A DNA stretch of 64,000 nucleotides from Thiomonas sp. FB-6 (GCF_000377645.1 NZ_KB898474.1:106438-170437); one strand, 5' to 3'. Positions 37,960-47,467 are shown, counted from the stretch's first letter. A program made the numbers and translations. Notes: a model not told the origin generated them from the sequence alone.

Positions 37960-39339
37960 CTAGCCCCGCCGGAGCTCCGCTGCAGGTGCCGCGCCGCGCG
38001 GGCGCGGGCGCAGGCGCTGGTAGGCCAGCGCGCCGCAGCCGATGGCCAGGGGCCACAACAGGTAGCGCCCGCTGGCGGCCAGCAGCGCGGCCACCGCGGC
38101 CAGCGCGATGCAGGCGCCCACCCATGCCAGGCTGCCGCGGCGCAGCAGGCGCAGCGCGGCCGCCGTGCCCAGCAGGTATACCAGGGTGAAGCAGCCGGTG
38201 GTCAGCAGAACCAGCGCCGGGGCGCCGATGCCGCTGGCGCCCGCCAGCGCCATCATCAGCAGGGCGAGCAGCGCGAGCAGGCCCAGGCTGCGCCGGGGCA
38301 CGTCGCCGGCCTGGCTGCCGCGGGCCAGCCAGGCCGGCAGCGCACCGTCGCGCCCCAGCGCCGCGCCGAGCTTGGCCGCTCCCGCGAAGTACGCGTTCAT
38401 GGTGCCGAAGGTCAGCAGCAGCGCGGCCGCGGCGGCGAACCAGGAAGCGGGCCCGCCGATGCCGATGGCCAGCAGCGCGGCCAGCGGTGCCGGGTTGGTG
38501 GCCGCAGCCGCGCCGAGCACGCAGACGGTGGCCGCGGCCACGCCCAGGTACAGCACGCCGACGATCAGCACCGCCATGCCGGCGGCGCGCGGCAGATCGC
38601 TGCGCGGCCGGCGGAACTCGCCCGCCAGGTGGGTGATGGCCTCCCATCCGGCGAAGCTCCACACCAGCAGCGCGGCCGCGCGCCCCAGCGCCGACCAGCC
38701 GTGGGGCGCGAAGGGGTGCAGGTTGGCCATCCGGGCGTGCGGCGCCGAGGCCGCCACCGCCACCAGCAGCAGGCCCACCAGCAACACCGTCAGGCGCAAC
38801 TGCACCCGCCCCGACACCGACACCCCGAAGGCGTTGAGCGCCGCCACCGAGGCGAGCATCGCGTAGGCGGTGATCCAGGCCGTGTGGGCGCCGCCGACGG
38901 CGGCGGCGACGTAGTCGCCCGCGAACAGCGCGGCCGCCGGCGCCCCGGCCGGAACCGCGAAAAAGAAGCACCAGCCGACCACCGCGGAGGCGCGCGGGCC
39001 GAAGGCGTGGCGCACGTAGGTGGCCACGCCGCCGGCATCCGGATAGCGCGCCGCCAGGGCGGCGAAGGTGCCGGCCAGCGGCACCGACAGCGCCACCAGC
39101 GCGAGCCAGGCGAGCAGCGATGCCGGGCCGGCCGCGGCGGCGGCCAGCGCGGGCAGCGCGATCACGCCGGTGCCCAGCACAGCGGCCACGTACAGCGCGG
39201 TGCCCTGCGCCAGCGTCAGGTGGCGGGCGTGGCCGGCCGGGGCCACGGGGCCGTCGGCGGAGGACGGGGCTGGGGACGGAGCAGGGGGCGCCGCGGAGGC
39301 GGCGGAAGGCGCACGATGGCGCGGCGGAGCGGAGGACAT
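37960..39339 (-). CDS. APC-superfamily amino acid transporter/exporter
   Basis: A 459-residue membrane protein with about 12 helices. The first helix GTALYVAAVLGTGVIALPALAAA carries the unwound GTG motif of APC transporters, and the later WSFAGWEAITHLAGEFRRP fits the YjeH-like amino acid exporter group. The first 40 residues are Ala/Pro/Ser-rich. It is divergent from a WYL-domain regulator with a palindrome between them, so it is the likely target of that regulator. Whether it exports methionine, branched-chain or other amino acids is not known. Confidence 0.85.
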   Translation of the reverse strand: MSSAPPRHRAPSAASAAPPAPSPAPSSADGPVAPAGHARHLTLAQGTALYVAAVLGTGVIALPALAAAAAGPASLLAWLALVALSVPLAGTFAALAARYPDAGGVATYVRHAFGPRASAVVGWCFFFAVPAGAPAAALFAGDYVAAAVGGAHTAWITAYAMLASVAALNAFGVSVSGRVQLRLTVLLVGLLLVAVAASAPHARMANLHPFAPHGWSALGRAAALLVWSFAGWEAITHLAGEFRRPRSDLPRAAGMAVLIVGVLYLGVAAATVCVLGAAAATNPAPLAALLAIGIGGPASWFAAAAALLLTFGTMNAYFAGAAKLGAALGRDGALPAWLARGSQAGDVPRRSLGLLALLALLMMALAGASGIGAPALVLLTTGCFTLVYLLGTAAALRLLRRGSLAWVGACIALAAVAALLAASGRYLLWPLAIGCGALAYQRLRPRPRGAAPAAELRRG

Positions 39340-39388
39340 GGGGCGCGGCTGCGGGTTGGGAAGTCCGCACAGTCTGCGGCACAATTGC

Positions 39389-39403
39389 TGACATCCCATG
39401 TCA
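39389..39403. promoter_or_regulatory. Operator-like palindrome between APC transporter and WYL regulator
   Basis: TGACAT-CCC-ATGTCA is a perfect 6-bp-arm palindrome in the 89-bp divergent region, 26 bp before the regulator ATG. On the minus strand it ends in TTGACA, but no matching -10 was found. Confidence 0.55.
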
Positions 39404-39428
39404 ACATTTTGAGTCCATTCTTCCGACC

Positions 39429-40424
39429 ATGCGTGCCGCCCGGTTGTTGTCCATCCAGATGCTGCTGGAAGCGCGCGGCCCGATGACCGCGCGTGCCCTG
39501 GCCGAGGAGCTGGAGGTTTCGCTGCGCACGCTGTACCGCGACGTGGACCAGCTCAGCGCCGCCGGGGTGCCGATCTACGCCGAGCGCGGGCGCAGCGGCG
39601 GCCTGCGCCTGCTGCGCGGATGGAAGCCCAGCCTGGGCGGCCTGAGCGCGCAGGAGGCCGAGGTGGTGCTGCTGGGCGGGCTGGCCGGACCGGCGGCCGA
39701 GCTCGGCCTGGGAGAGCGCTTCGCCTCGGCCCGGCTGAAGCTGCTGGCGGCGATGCCCGAGGGCATGCGCGGCCAGGCCCAGCGCCTGAGTTCACGCCTG
39801 CACGTCGATCCCCAGTCCTGGTACGAGGAGCAGGAATCCACGCCCTGGCTCACGGTGGTGGCGGCGGCGGTGTGGGAACAGCGCTTCCTGAGCATGTCCT
39901 ACCGAAGCTGGACCCGCAGCTCGCGGCGCGTGGTGGCCCCGCTGGGCCTGGTGCTCAAGGCGGGCCGCTGGTATTTCGTGGCCGCGGCGCACATCAGCGG
40001 CGCGATGGACGAGCGCGGCCTGCGCAGCTATCGCGTGTCCTCGGTGGCCTCGGCCGAGCTGCAGGACCAGCGCTTCGAGCGCCCCGCGGGCTTCGAACTC
40101 GCGCGCTACTGGGGCGAGGCCCTGCGGCGCCTGGAGCAGGAACTGTTCCGCGAACGCGCTCGGGTGCGGGCGAGCGCGGCGGGCCTGCAGCGCCTGCGCG
40201 CGCTCGGGCGGCCGGTGGCGCAGGCGGTCGCGCGGGCCGCGGTGCCGGCGCCGGGCCACAGCGTGGAGCTGGAGCTTGCGCTGGAACGCGGGGACTACGC
40301 GGCCGAGCAGCTCGCCCACCTGGCGCCGGAGGTGGAGGTGCTGCAGCCGCCCGAGTTGCGCGAGGCCGTCGCGCGCCACCTGCGGGCCGCGCTTCGGCCC
40401 TATCGCCGCGCCGCGGTCCGCTGA
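39429..40424 (+). CDS. HTH-WYL (YafY-type) transcriptional regulator
   Basis: A 331-residue regulator. The N-terminal HTH_11 domain (LLSIQMLLEARGPMTARALAEEL, then VSLRTLYRDVDQLSAAGVPIY) binds DNA; the middle WYL domain (FLSMSYRSWTRSSRRVVAPLGLVLKAGRWYFVA) is thought to sense ligands or nucleic acids; a C-terminal WCX extension ends the protein. It is divergent from the APC transporter and convergent with dadA (16 bp). The palindrome at 39389 is the likely binding site. Confidence 0.9.
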   Translation: MRAARLLSIQMLLEARGPMTARALAEELEVSLRTLYRDVDQLSAAGVPIYAERGRSGGLRLLRGWKPSLGGLSAQEAEVVLLGGLAGPAAELGLGERFASARLKLLAAMPEGMRGQAQRLSSRLHVDPQSWYEEQESTPWLTVVAAAVWEQRFLSMSYRSWTRSSRRVVAPLGLVLKAGRWYFVAAAHISGAMDERGLRSYRVSSVASAELQDQRFERPAGFELARYWGEALRRLEQELFRERARVRASAAGLQRLRALGRPVAQAVARAAVPAPGHSVELELALERGDYAAEQLAHLAPEVEVLQPPELREAVARHLRAALRPYRRAAVR

Positions 40425-40440
40425 GCGGCGCGAGCCGCGC

Positions 40441-41733
40441 TCAGGCCGCCGCCGGTACCGCGCCGAGGCTGCGGGCGGGCTTGCTCGCGCCGCGGTCCAG
40501 CGCCAGATCGCGGGCCTCGATGTCGGTGCGCCGGCCCAGCAACTGGTCGGCCACGATGCGCGCGCTGCCGCAGGCCATGGTCCAGCCCAGCGTGCCGTGG
40601 CCGGTGTTCAGCGAGAGGTTGGCGTAGCGCGTGGGCCCGAGCACGGGGGTGCCGTCCGGGGTCATGGGGCGCAGGCCGGTCCAGAATTCGGCGGCCGGCA
40701 GGTCTCCGCCCGGGAACAGCTGGCGCGTGACCATTTCCAGCGTGGCCCGGCGCCTGGGGTTCAGGCGCAGGTCGAAGCCGGCGATCTCGGCCATGCCGCC
40801 CACGCGGATGCGCCGATCGAAGCGGGTGATGGCGATCTTGTAGGTCTCGTCCAGCACGGTCGAGCGCGGGGCCAGCGCCTCGTCGACCAGGGGAACGGTC
40901 AGCGAGTAGCCCTTGATCGGATACACCGGCAGATCGATGCCCAGCGGCTGCAGCAGCGCGCGGGAGTAGCTGCCGAAGGCCAGCACGTAGGCGTCGGCGC
41001 GCAGCATCTCGCCGTCGACCAGCACGCCGGTGACACGGCGGGAGTCGGTCTCGAGGGCCTGCACGCTGCGCCCGTAGAGGAAGCGCGCGCCGAGTTCGCG
41101 GGCGCGGCGCTCCAGCGCGCTGGTGAACATCTGGCAGTCGCCGGTCTCGTCGTTGGGCAGGCGCAGCCCGCCCACCAGGCGCTCGCGCGCCTGCGCCAGC
41201 GCCGGCTCGACGGCCTCGAGTTCTTCGCCTTGCAGCAACTGGTGTTCCACGCCGCATTCGCGCAGCACCGCGATGTCGCGCTGCGCGGCGTCGAACTGGG
41301 CGCGGCTGCGGAACACCTGCAGGGTGCCCGCGCTGCGCTGCTCGTAGGCGATGCCGGTCTCGGCGCGCAGTTCGCGAAGGCTGTCGCGGCTGTATTCGGC
41401 CACGCGCATCATGCGTTCCTTGTTCACCGCGTAGCTGGCCGAGTTGCAGTTGCGCAGCATGGAGGCCATCCAGCGCAGCTGCCACAGCGTGCCGTCCGGG
41501 CGGATGGCCAGCGGCGCGTGGCGCTGGAACATCCATTTCAGGGCCTTGAAAGGGATTCCAGGCGCTGCCCAGGGCGTGGAATAGCCGGGGGAGACCTGCC
41601 CCGCGTTAGCGAAACTGGTCTGCAGCGCCGGTCCCGCCTCGCGGTCGAGCACCGTCACGTCCGCGCCCGCGCGCGCCAGGTAGTAGGCCGTGGTGACGCC
41701 GACCACGCCGGCCCCGAGAACGATCACTTTCAT
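40441..41733 (-). CDS. dadA: D-amino acid dehydrogenase
   Basis: A 430-residue FAD enzyme that oxidises D-amino acids (mainly D-alanine) to keto acids at the inner membrane. The N-terminal dinucleotide motif [21 protein letters not shown] and the sequence [21 protein letters not shown] are diagnostic, as is the C-terminal [19 protein letters not shown]. No alanine racemase gene (dadX) is nearby. An Lrp-family gene is divergent, 117 bp away, as in many dad loci. Confidence 0.95.
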   Translation of the reverse strand: MKVIVLGAGVVGVTTAYYLARAGADVTVLDREAGPALQTSFANAGQVSPGYSTPWAAPGIPFKALKWMFQRHAPLAIRPDGTLWQLRWMASMLRNCNSASYAVNKERMMRVAEYSRDSLRELRAETGIAYEQRSAGTLQVFRSRAQFDAAQRDIAVLRECGVEHQLLQGEELEAVEPALAQARERLVGGLRLPNDETGDCQMFTSALERRARELGARFLYGRSVQALETDSRRVTGVLVDGEMLRADAYVLAFGSYSRALLQPLGIDLPVYPIKGYSLTVPLVDEALAPRSTVLDETYKIAITRFDRRIRVGGMAEIAGFDLRLNPRRRATLEMVTRQLFPGGDLPAAEFWTGLRPMTPDGTPVLGPTRYANLSLNTGHGTLGWTMACGSARIVADQLLGRRTDIEARDLALDRGASKPARSLGAVPAAA

Positions 41734-41789
41734 CGCTGAATCCCCGCAATCGATGGATGGGGCGAATGTAGAGCGTCCGCGGAAGTTCT

Positions 41790-41821
41790 TTTACCTGTTT
41801 TGTGCCAGAATCGAAGGTAAA
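41790..41821. promoter_or_regulatory. Inverted repeat between dadA and lrp-like gene
   Basis: TTTACCT (41790-41796) and AGGTAAA (41815-41821) are perfect inverted arms 18 bp apart, in an AT-rich stretch of the divergent region. The spacing and A/T content fit an Lrp/AsnC-type binding region. Confidence 0.45.
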
Positions 41822-41850
41822 CTGCCTGGCGAATCCCGCCGAACAAGCCC

Positions 41851-42330
41851 ATGGAACGCGAAAAACACCAGATCGACCGCATGGATCGCAAGATCCTCGA
41901 CATCCTGCAGCGCGAAGGCCGCATCGCCATCACCGAACTGGCCTCCCGCGTGGGCCTGAGCACCTCGCCCTGCGCCGAGCGGGTCAAGCGCATGGAACGC
42001 GACGGGGTGATCACCGGCTACCACGCGCAGGTCTCGGCCGCCGCGGTGGACAAGCCCCTGCTGGTGTTCGTGGAGATCAAGCTGGCCGCGAAGGGGGGCG
42101 ACGTGTTCGACGCCGTGCGCGAAGAGCTCCTGCACATGGTCGAGGTGCTGGAGTGCCACCTCGTGTCGGGGGATTTCGACTACCTGCTCAAGTTCCGCCT
42201 GCGCGACATGCGCGAATACCGCAGCCTGCTCGGCGGCGTGCTCAAGCGCCTGCCGGTGGCCGCGGAATCGCGCAGTTTCATCGTCATGGAGGAAATCAAG
42301 GAGTCGCTGTACCTGCCGCTGGCGCGCTGA
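41851..42330 (+). CDS. Lrp/AsnC-family regulator, probable DadR
   Basis: A 159-residue Lrp-type regulator: an N-terminal helix-turn-helix (MDRKILDILQREGRIAITEL, then GLSTSPCAERVKRMERDGVI) and a C-terminal RAM ligand domain (LECHLVSGDFDYLLKFRLRDM). Its place opposite dadA suggests it activates dadA in response to alanine or another amino acid. The last 35 bp overlap the 3' end of the livM-like gene on the other strand. Confidence 0.92.
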   Translation: MEREKHQIDRMDRKILDILQREGRIAITELASRVGLSTSPCAERVKRMERDGVITGYHAQVSAAAVDKPLLVFVEIKLAAKGGDVFDAVREELLHMVEVLECHLVSGDFDYLLKFRLRDMREYRSLLGGVLKRLPVAAESRSFIVMEEIKESLYLPLAR

Positions 42331-43489
42331 GGCCTCGGCGGCGGCGCGCCGCCCACTGGCGCAGCTGCCCGACCATGCCGCGGGGGAAGAAGTACACGCT
42401 GAGCACGAACAGCAGGCCGAGCCAGAAGGGCCAGCGCTCGCCTCCGAGCAGCGCGCCGAGCAGGGGCAGGCGGCCCAGCCAGGTCGCGTGCGCGCTGGCC
42501 AGCAGGCCCTGCAGGTAGGAACTGGCCACGCCCAGCAGCGCCGAGCCGAGCACCGCGCCGTACAGCGTGCCCATGCCTCCGATGACGGTCATCAGCAGCA
42601 CGTCGATCATCACGTCGAAGGACAGGGTCTGCCCGACGCTGACGTACTGCAGCGACAGCGCGTACAGCGCGCCGGCGATGCAGGCGATGACGGCGGCGAT
42701 GCAGTTGTCGGCGGTGAGGTAGCGCAGGGTGCGGTAGCCCAGCGCCTCGGCGCGCAACGGGTTCTCGCGCATGGCCTGCAGTACCAGCCCGAAGGGCGAG
42801 TTGACCACGCGCAGCATGAACAGGAACAGCAGCAGCGCGGCCGCGAACAGCAGGTAGTACAGCAGCGTGCCGCCGTCGAAGCTGAAGCTGAACGACGCGC
42901 CGCCGGCGTGCCCGTGGGCGAGGCCGGCCAGCCAGCCCGGCAGGTCGAAGCCGCGCAGGGTGATGCCGCCCACGCCGGGGGAGATCGAGGCCGGCAGGTT
43001 CAAGTTCAGCCCGTCCTCCCCGCCGGTGATCGAGTACATCTTCGACACGGTGATCGAGAAGGCGCTGGCCACGGCCAGCGTGACCATGGCGAAGAACAGC
43101 TGCTTGACCCGCAGCGACAGCACGCTGATCAGCAGGGCCAGCACGAGGGAAAAGGCGATGGCGCCGGCCAGGCCCACGCCGATGGCCGCCCAGCCGGCGT
43201 CGAGGTGCTGCAGCGCGATGGCCACGCCGTAGGCGCCGATGCCGAAGAACATGCCGTGCGCGAAGGACACGATGGAGGCGTAGCCCAGCAGCATGTCGTA
43301 GCTGGCGGCCAGCACCAGGAACACGCAGATGTCCGAGCAGGTGCGGTAGGCCACGGTGCCGGGGAACAGGAAGGGGGCACCGGCCAGGCCCAGCACGATG
43401 AGCAGCAGCAGCGCGGCCAGCGGCCGGCTGCGCGGAGGGTCGGCGCTGAGCAGACGGTGGATCAGGGAGAAGGAAGGGGAAGGGGGCAT
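42296..43489 (-). CDS. livM: Branched-chain-type ABC transporter permease (LivM-like)
   Basis: A 397-residue inner-membrane permease. The sequence DMLLGYASIVSFAHGMFFGIGAYG and the C-terminal GGMGTLYGAVLGSALLG are typical of LivM. It is the last gene of a seven-gene minus-strand operon and starts 13 bp after the livH-like stop. The 3' end overlaps the lrp-like gene by 35 bp, in convergent orientation. Such Liv-type transporters carry amino acids, amides, urea or aromatic acids; here the operon partners (hydrolase, porin) argue for a non-amino-acid substrate. Confidence 0.9.
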   Translation of the reverse strand: MPPSPSFSLIHRLLSADPPRSRPLAALLLLIVLGLAGAPFLFPGTVAYRTCSDICVFLVLAASYDMLLGYASIVSFAHGMFFGIGAYGVAIALQHLDAGWAAIGVGLAGAIAFSLVLALLISVLSLRVKQLFFAMVTLAVASAFSITVSKMYSITGGEDGLNLNLPASISPGVGGITLRGFDLPGWLAGLAHGHAGGASFSFSFDGGTLLYYLLFAAALLLFLFMLRVVNSPFGLVLQAMRENPLRAEALGYRTLRYLTADNCIAAVIACIAGALYALSLQYVSVGQTLSFDVMIDVLLMTVIGGMGTLYGAVLGSALLGVASSYLQGLLASAHATWLGRLPLLGALLGGERWPFWLGLLFVLSVYFFPRGMVGQLRQWAARRRRGLSAPAAGTATP

Positions 43490-43502
43490 GGGGACATCCG
43501 GC

Positions 43503-44708
43503 TCAACGCGCGGGCAGCAGGCCGCGGGGCCAGGCCAGCAGCACCACGACCAGCAGTCCGATGCTGGAGAACAGCGACACCGTGGGCACGATGTAGGTGG
43601 TGTAGTTCGACAACAGCCCGACCAGCACCGAGGCGTACAGGCAGCCCGAGATCGAGCCCAGCCCGCCCATGATGACCACGATGATGATCATCACCAGCAT
43701 CTCGGCGCCCATGCCGGTGCCCACCTGGCCCTGGTACAGGCCCCACATGGCGCCGCCCAGGCCGGCCAGCGCGGCGCCGCCGACGAACACCGCGAGGAAC
43801 AGCAGGCGCACGCGGTAGCCCAGCGCCTCGACCATTTCCACGTTCTCCACGCCGGCGCGGATCAGCAGGCCCGCGCGGGTGCGGTGCACCAGCGCCTGCA
43901 GGCCCAGGTAGACCAGCAGCCCGCAGGCCGCCGCCAGCAGGCGGTATTTCTCGATCACCACGCCGCCCAGCGACAGCCCGCCGACCAGCGTGGAGGGCAT
44001 GCCCATGGACAGGCTGGCGGGCCCCCACACGGCCTTGAGCAGTTCGGCGATCAGGTAGGAGGCGCCGACCGTGACCAGGATCTGGCGCAGCGGGTCGCGG
44101 TACACCGGGCGGATGAACAGGTATTCGAAGGCCAGCCCGACCAGCGCGAGCACGACGAAGGCGCAGGCGAAGGTGGAGGCGACCACGCCCAGGTCGGCCA
44201 GCAGAGGCTGCAGGCTCAACTGCCGGGAGCCCAGCGCCAGCGCCACCGCGGCGGCGGCGAGCAGCCCGGCGCCGGCCGGCAGCGCTGCGCGCCGGCGCCG
44301 CTCGCGCGGGCGCGGCACGGCGCGCGCCGCCAGCAGTCCGGCCAGCAGCCCGGCCAGCAGGCTGCAGGCGCCCAGGCCGATGCCCGCCTGCAGCGCGGCG
44401 CCGGGATGCCAGTGCAGCCAGGGCAGCGCCGGCCACACGCCGAACTCGTAGCCGCTGATCGCGGTGGCGCCGATGAAGCCGCCGATGGCGATCAGGGCGC
44501 CGTGGCCCAGGTTGAGCACGTCCATCAGCCCGAAGCTCAGGCTCAGGCCGGTGGCCATGACGAACAGCATCATGCCCATGCCCAGGCCGGCCACGCTCAG
44601 CGTGATCCAGGTGGACCAGGGGATGCCGACGAATCCGAACAGCACGATCACCGCCAGCGGCAGCCAGGGCGAAAGCCGCGCCAGCCGGGCACCTTGCGTG
44701 AGCTTCAC
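43503..44708 (-). CDS. livH: Branched-chain-type ABC transporter permease (LivH-like)
   Basis: A 401-residue permease with GLSLSFGLMDVLNLGHGALIAIGG near the N-terminus and IIIVVIMGGLGSISGCLYASVLVG at the C-terminal side, both LivH landmarks. It is about 100 residues longer than usual LivH because of an extra hydrophobic, Ala/Arg-rich stretch at about residues 75-150. The GTG at 44708 overlaps the livF-like stop (GTGA), with GGGAG upstream. Confidence 0.9.
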   Translation of the reverse strand: MKLTQGARLARLSPWLPLAVIVLFGFVGIPWSTWITLSVAGLGMGMMLFVMATGLSLSFGLMDVLNLGHGALIAIGGFIGATAISGYEFGVWPALPWLHWHPGAALQAGIGLGACSLLAGLLAGLLAARAVPRPRERRRRAALPAGAGLLAAAAVALALGSRQLSLQPLLADLGVVASTFACAFVVLALVGLAFEYLFIRPVYRDPLRQILVTVGASYLIAELLKAVWGPASLSMGMPSTLVGGLSLGGVVIEKYRLLAAACGLLVYLGLQALVHRTRAGLLIRAGVENVEMVEALGYRVRLLFLAVFVGGAALAGLGGAMWGLYQGQVGTGMGAEMLVMIIIVVIMGGLGSISGCLYASVLVGLLSNYTTYIVPTVSLFSSIGLLVVVLLAWPRGLLPAR

Positions 44709-45427
44709 TGGTGTTCTCCCAGCCCCAGGCCCAGGTGGCGGCGCTGCGCCTGCTCGTCGCCGGCCAGCTCGGCCATGCTGGCGCGGTACACCACCTTGCC
44801 GTCGTCGAGGATGTGCACGGTGTCGCCCAGGGATTTCGCGAAATGGAAGTTCTGCTCCACCAGCAGCACCGTGATGGCGCTGCGCTTGAGCTCCAGGAAG
44901 GCGTCGATCATGTGCTGGATCACCGACGGCGCCAGCCCCTTGGTCGGCTCGTCGATCAGCAGCAGCCGGCGCGGCTCCACCAGGGCGCGGGCGATGGCCA
45001 GCATCTGCTTCTGCCCGCCCGACAGCGCGCCCGCCGGCGTGTCCCAGAACTTGTGCAGCGCCGGGAACAGCTGGAAGATCCACTGCAGCCGGGCCTCGTC
45101 CATGGGGCCCGAGCGCGCGGCCACGAGCATGTTCTCGCGCACCTTGAGCCCGGAGAAGATGCCCATGTCCTCGGGCACGTAGCCGATGCCGGCGCGCGCG
45201 ATCTGCGGCGTGGCCAGCTGGCCGAGTTCGCGGCCGTCGAAGCGCACGCTGCCCGAGGCGGCGCGCCACAGGCCCATGATGGTGCGCAGCGTGGTGCTCT
45301 TGCCGGCGCCGTTGCGCCCGAGCAGCACGCCGATGCTCCCCGCCTCGATCTCCAGGTCCACGCCGTGCAGGATGTGGTACTTGCCGATGTGCGTGTGCAC
45401 GTCGCGCAGTTGCAGCAGCGCCGTCAC
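44705..45427 (-). CDS. livF: Branched-chain-type ABC transporter ATPase (LivF-like)
   Basis: A 240-residue ATPase with Walker A GRNGAGKST, the signature LSGGQKQMLAIARAL and Walker B LLLIDEPTKGLAP, the last being characteristic of LivF. It starts with GTG at 45427 overlapping the livG-like stop, and its own stop overlaps the livH-like start, so translation of the whole set looks coupled. Confidence 0.92.
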   Translation of the reverse strand: MTALLQLRDVHTHIGKYHILHGVDLEIEAGSIGVLLGRNGAGKSTTLRTIMGLWRAASGSVRFDGRELGQLATPQIARAGIGYVPEDMGIFSGLKVRENMLVAARSGPMDEARLQWIFQLFPALHKFWDTPAGALSGGQKQMLAIARALVEPRRLLLIDEPTKGLAPSVIQHMIDAFLELKRSAITVLLVEQNFHFAKSLGDTVHILDDGKVVYRASMAELAGDEQAQRRHLGLGLGEHQ

Positions 45428-46257
45428 GAACGCGCCCCCGCCACGCCCAGGTAGGCCTCGCGCACCAGCGGCGAGTCCATCACCTCGGCGGGCTCGCCCT
45501 GCGCCAGCAGTTCGCCGTTGTGCAGCACCAGGATGCGGTCGGCCAGGCTGTGCACCACCTGGATCTTGTGTTCCACCAGCAAGACGGTATTCATCGGGTC
45601 GTCCTTGATCTCCTGGATCAGTTCCAGGATCACCGGCACCTCGTCCACGCTCATGCCCGCGGTCGGTTCGTCGAACATGAACACGCGCGGGCGCATGGCC
45701 AGCAGCATCGCCACCTCCAGCTTGCGCTGGTCGCCGTGCGAGAGCTGCGCCGCCGGTTCCTGCGCGCGCGCCAGCAGGCGCGTGCGTTCCAGCCAGTGGC
45801 GGGCCTGCTCGATGCCCGGCGCGTCGTCGGCGGCGATGCTCAGCAGGCGCCAGCTGCGCTGGCGTTGGCGCGCCAGCGCCAGGCGCACGTTGTCCAGCAC
45901 GCTCAACGCCGGGAACAGGGTGGTGAGCTGGAAGGCCCGGCCGATGCCCAGCGCCGCGCGCTGGGCCGCGGACAGGGCGGTGACGTCCTGCCCGTACAGA
46001 TGGATGCTCCCCGCCGTCGGCCGCACCTGGCCCGACAGCAGGTTGAAGAAGGTGGTCTTGCCGGCCCCGTTGGGGCCGACGATGGCGGTCAGCGAGCCGC
46101 GCGGCAGGGTGCACGAGACCTCGCGCACCGCCACGTGCCCGCCGAAGCGCACGGTCAGACCGCGCGCTTCGACCGCCGCTTCGACGGCGGCCACGGCGGC
46201 CACCTCGACGGCGGCCGTGGCGTGCTCCACCCGATCAATGGTTCTCGACGGGCACAT
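45424..46257 (-). CDS. livG: Branched-chain-type ABC transporter ATPase (LivG-like)
   Basis: A 277-residue ATPase with Walker [10 protein letters not shown] and Walker B VFMFDEPTAGMS. The signature reads LSHGDQRKLEVA, the form seen in the urea/amide and aromatic-acid Liv-type subgroup rather than classical LSGGQ. The first 30 residues are an odd Ala/Val/Glu-rich run, so the true start may be later than ATG 46257, for example GTG 46230. As written it overlaps the end of the binding-protein gene by 23 bp. Confidence 0.9.
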   Translation of the reverse strand: MCPSRTIDRVEHATAAVEVAAVAAVEAAVEARGLTVRFGGHVAVREVSCTLPRGSLTAIVGPNGAGKTTFFNLLSGQVRPTAGSIHLYGQDVTALSAAQRAALGIGRAFQLTTLFPALSVLDNVRLALARQRQRSWRLLSIAADDAPGIEQARHWLERTRLLARAQEPAAQLSHGDQRKLEVAMLLAMRPRVFMFDEPTAGMSVDEVPVILELIQEIKDDPMNTVLLVEHKIQVVHSLADRILVLHNGELLAQGEPAEVMDSPLVREAYLGVAGARS

Positions 46258-47446
46258 GCATCTGGCTCGCGGGGATCACGTTGACCAGCTTCAGCGCCAC
46301 GCCGCCGCTGAAGGTGGCCGCAGGGTCGAGCACCACCTCGAAGTGGTACATGTCCTGCAGGGCCTGGTGGTCCTGCGGCCGGATCGTGATCTCGCCCTTG
46401 GGCGACTCGAAGCTCAGCCCCGACAGCGCCTTCATCAGAGCGGGCGTGGAGGTGGAACCCGCCTTGCGCAGCGCCGCGACGATGGCCTGGGCCTCGGCGA
46501 ATCCCTGGCAGGTGAAGAAGTCGGGCGGCGACTTGTAGCGCTTGAAGTGCTCGGCCACCAGCCAGTCGTTGACCGGGTTGTGGGGCAGCTTGAAGTAGTA
46601 GTACGCGGCGCCCTGCATGCCCACCACCGGCTTGTACAGCGCCAGCGCCTGCAGGATGTTGCCGCCCGAGGTGATGTGGATGCCCGCGGCCTGCGGGTTC
46701 AGCGCCTGCAACCCGCCGAAGGGGTTGGCCGCGCCCGCCCAGATCACGAAGATGTACTTGCCGCTGCAGCCGTCGGTGCCCTTGAGGGCGTTGATCAGGC
46801 GCTCGCCGCCGGCGGTGAAGTCGGTGGTGTTGCCGGGCAGGAACTCCTCCGAGATCACGCGTCCGCCCAAGCCTTGCAGCGCGGTCTTGAAGGCCGCCGC
46901 TCCGTCATGCCCGAAGGCGTAGTCGGGAGCCAGCACCGAGGCGCACACGCCCTTGCCGCCCAGCGCCAGCGCCTGCGCGATGGCGTCCTGCGAGGAGTTG
47001 CGCCCGATGCGGAACACGTAGGGGTTGAAATCCTTGCCGGTGATGGAGTCGGCCACGCCCTCGGGCATGACGATCTTGTGGTAGCGGGCCGCCAGCGGAA
47101 GCACCGCCAGCACGTTGCCCGAGTTCACGGGGCCCGTGATCAGCGCCACCTGCGGGTCGGCCAGCTCCTGCTGGAACAACGCGCGGGCGCGGGCGGCCTT
47201 GCCCTGATCGTCCAGCACGCGGATCACCACCTTGCGCCCCAGCACCTCGCCGGTGCCCTGGGTGGCGTAGTCCAGGCCGAGCTCGAGCCCGCGCTGGATC
47301 TGGTCTCCGTACACGGCCAGCGGGCCGCTCTTGCCGTAGATGTGGGCGATCTGGATCGGCGGCGCCGCCGCGGCGCGGGCCGCCGAGGGGGCCAGCAGCG
47401 GCAGCGCCGCGAGCAGCGTGCCCAGGACTTTGTGGAAGGTCTTCAT
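46235..47446 (-). CDS. livK: Branched-chain-type periplasmic binding protein (LivK-like)
   Basis: A 403-residue periplasmic binding protein (Peripla_BP_6 type) with a signal peptide ending near SAARAAAAPP. The mature protein begins IQIAHIYGKSGPLAVYGDQIQRG and has the SGNVLAVLPLAARYHKIVMPEG site segment typical of Liv-type proteins for larger or aromatic ligands. It lies 21 bp after the porin stop. Two pairs of Cys could form disulfides. The ligand is unknown and is probably the compound handled by the hydrolase two genes upstream, or its product. Confidence 0.9.
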   Translation of the reverse strand: MKTFHKVLGTLLAALPLLAPSAARAAAAPPIQIAHIYGKSGPLAVYGDQIQRGLELGLDYATQGTGEVLGRKVVIRVLDDQGKAARARALFQQELADPQVALITGPVNSGNVLAVLPLAARYHKIVMPEGVADSITGKDFNPYVFRIGRNSSQDAIAQALALGGKGVCASVLAPDYAFGHDGAAAFKTALQGLGGRVISEEFLPGNTTDFTAGGERLINALKGTDGCSGKYIFVIWAGAANPFGGLQALNPQAAGIHITSGGNILQALALYKPVVGMQGAAYYYFKLPHNPVNDWLVAEHFKRYKSPPDFFTCQGFAEAQAIVAALRKAGSTSTPALMKALSGLSFESPKGEITIRPQDHQALQDMYHFEVVLDPAATFSGGVALKLVNVIPASQMHVPVENH

Positions 47447-47467
47447 GCGATGTCTCCTCTGCGGGAT

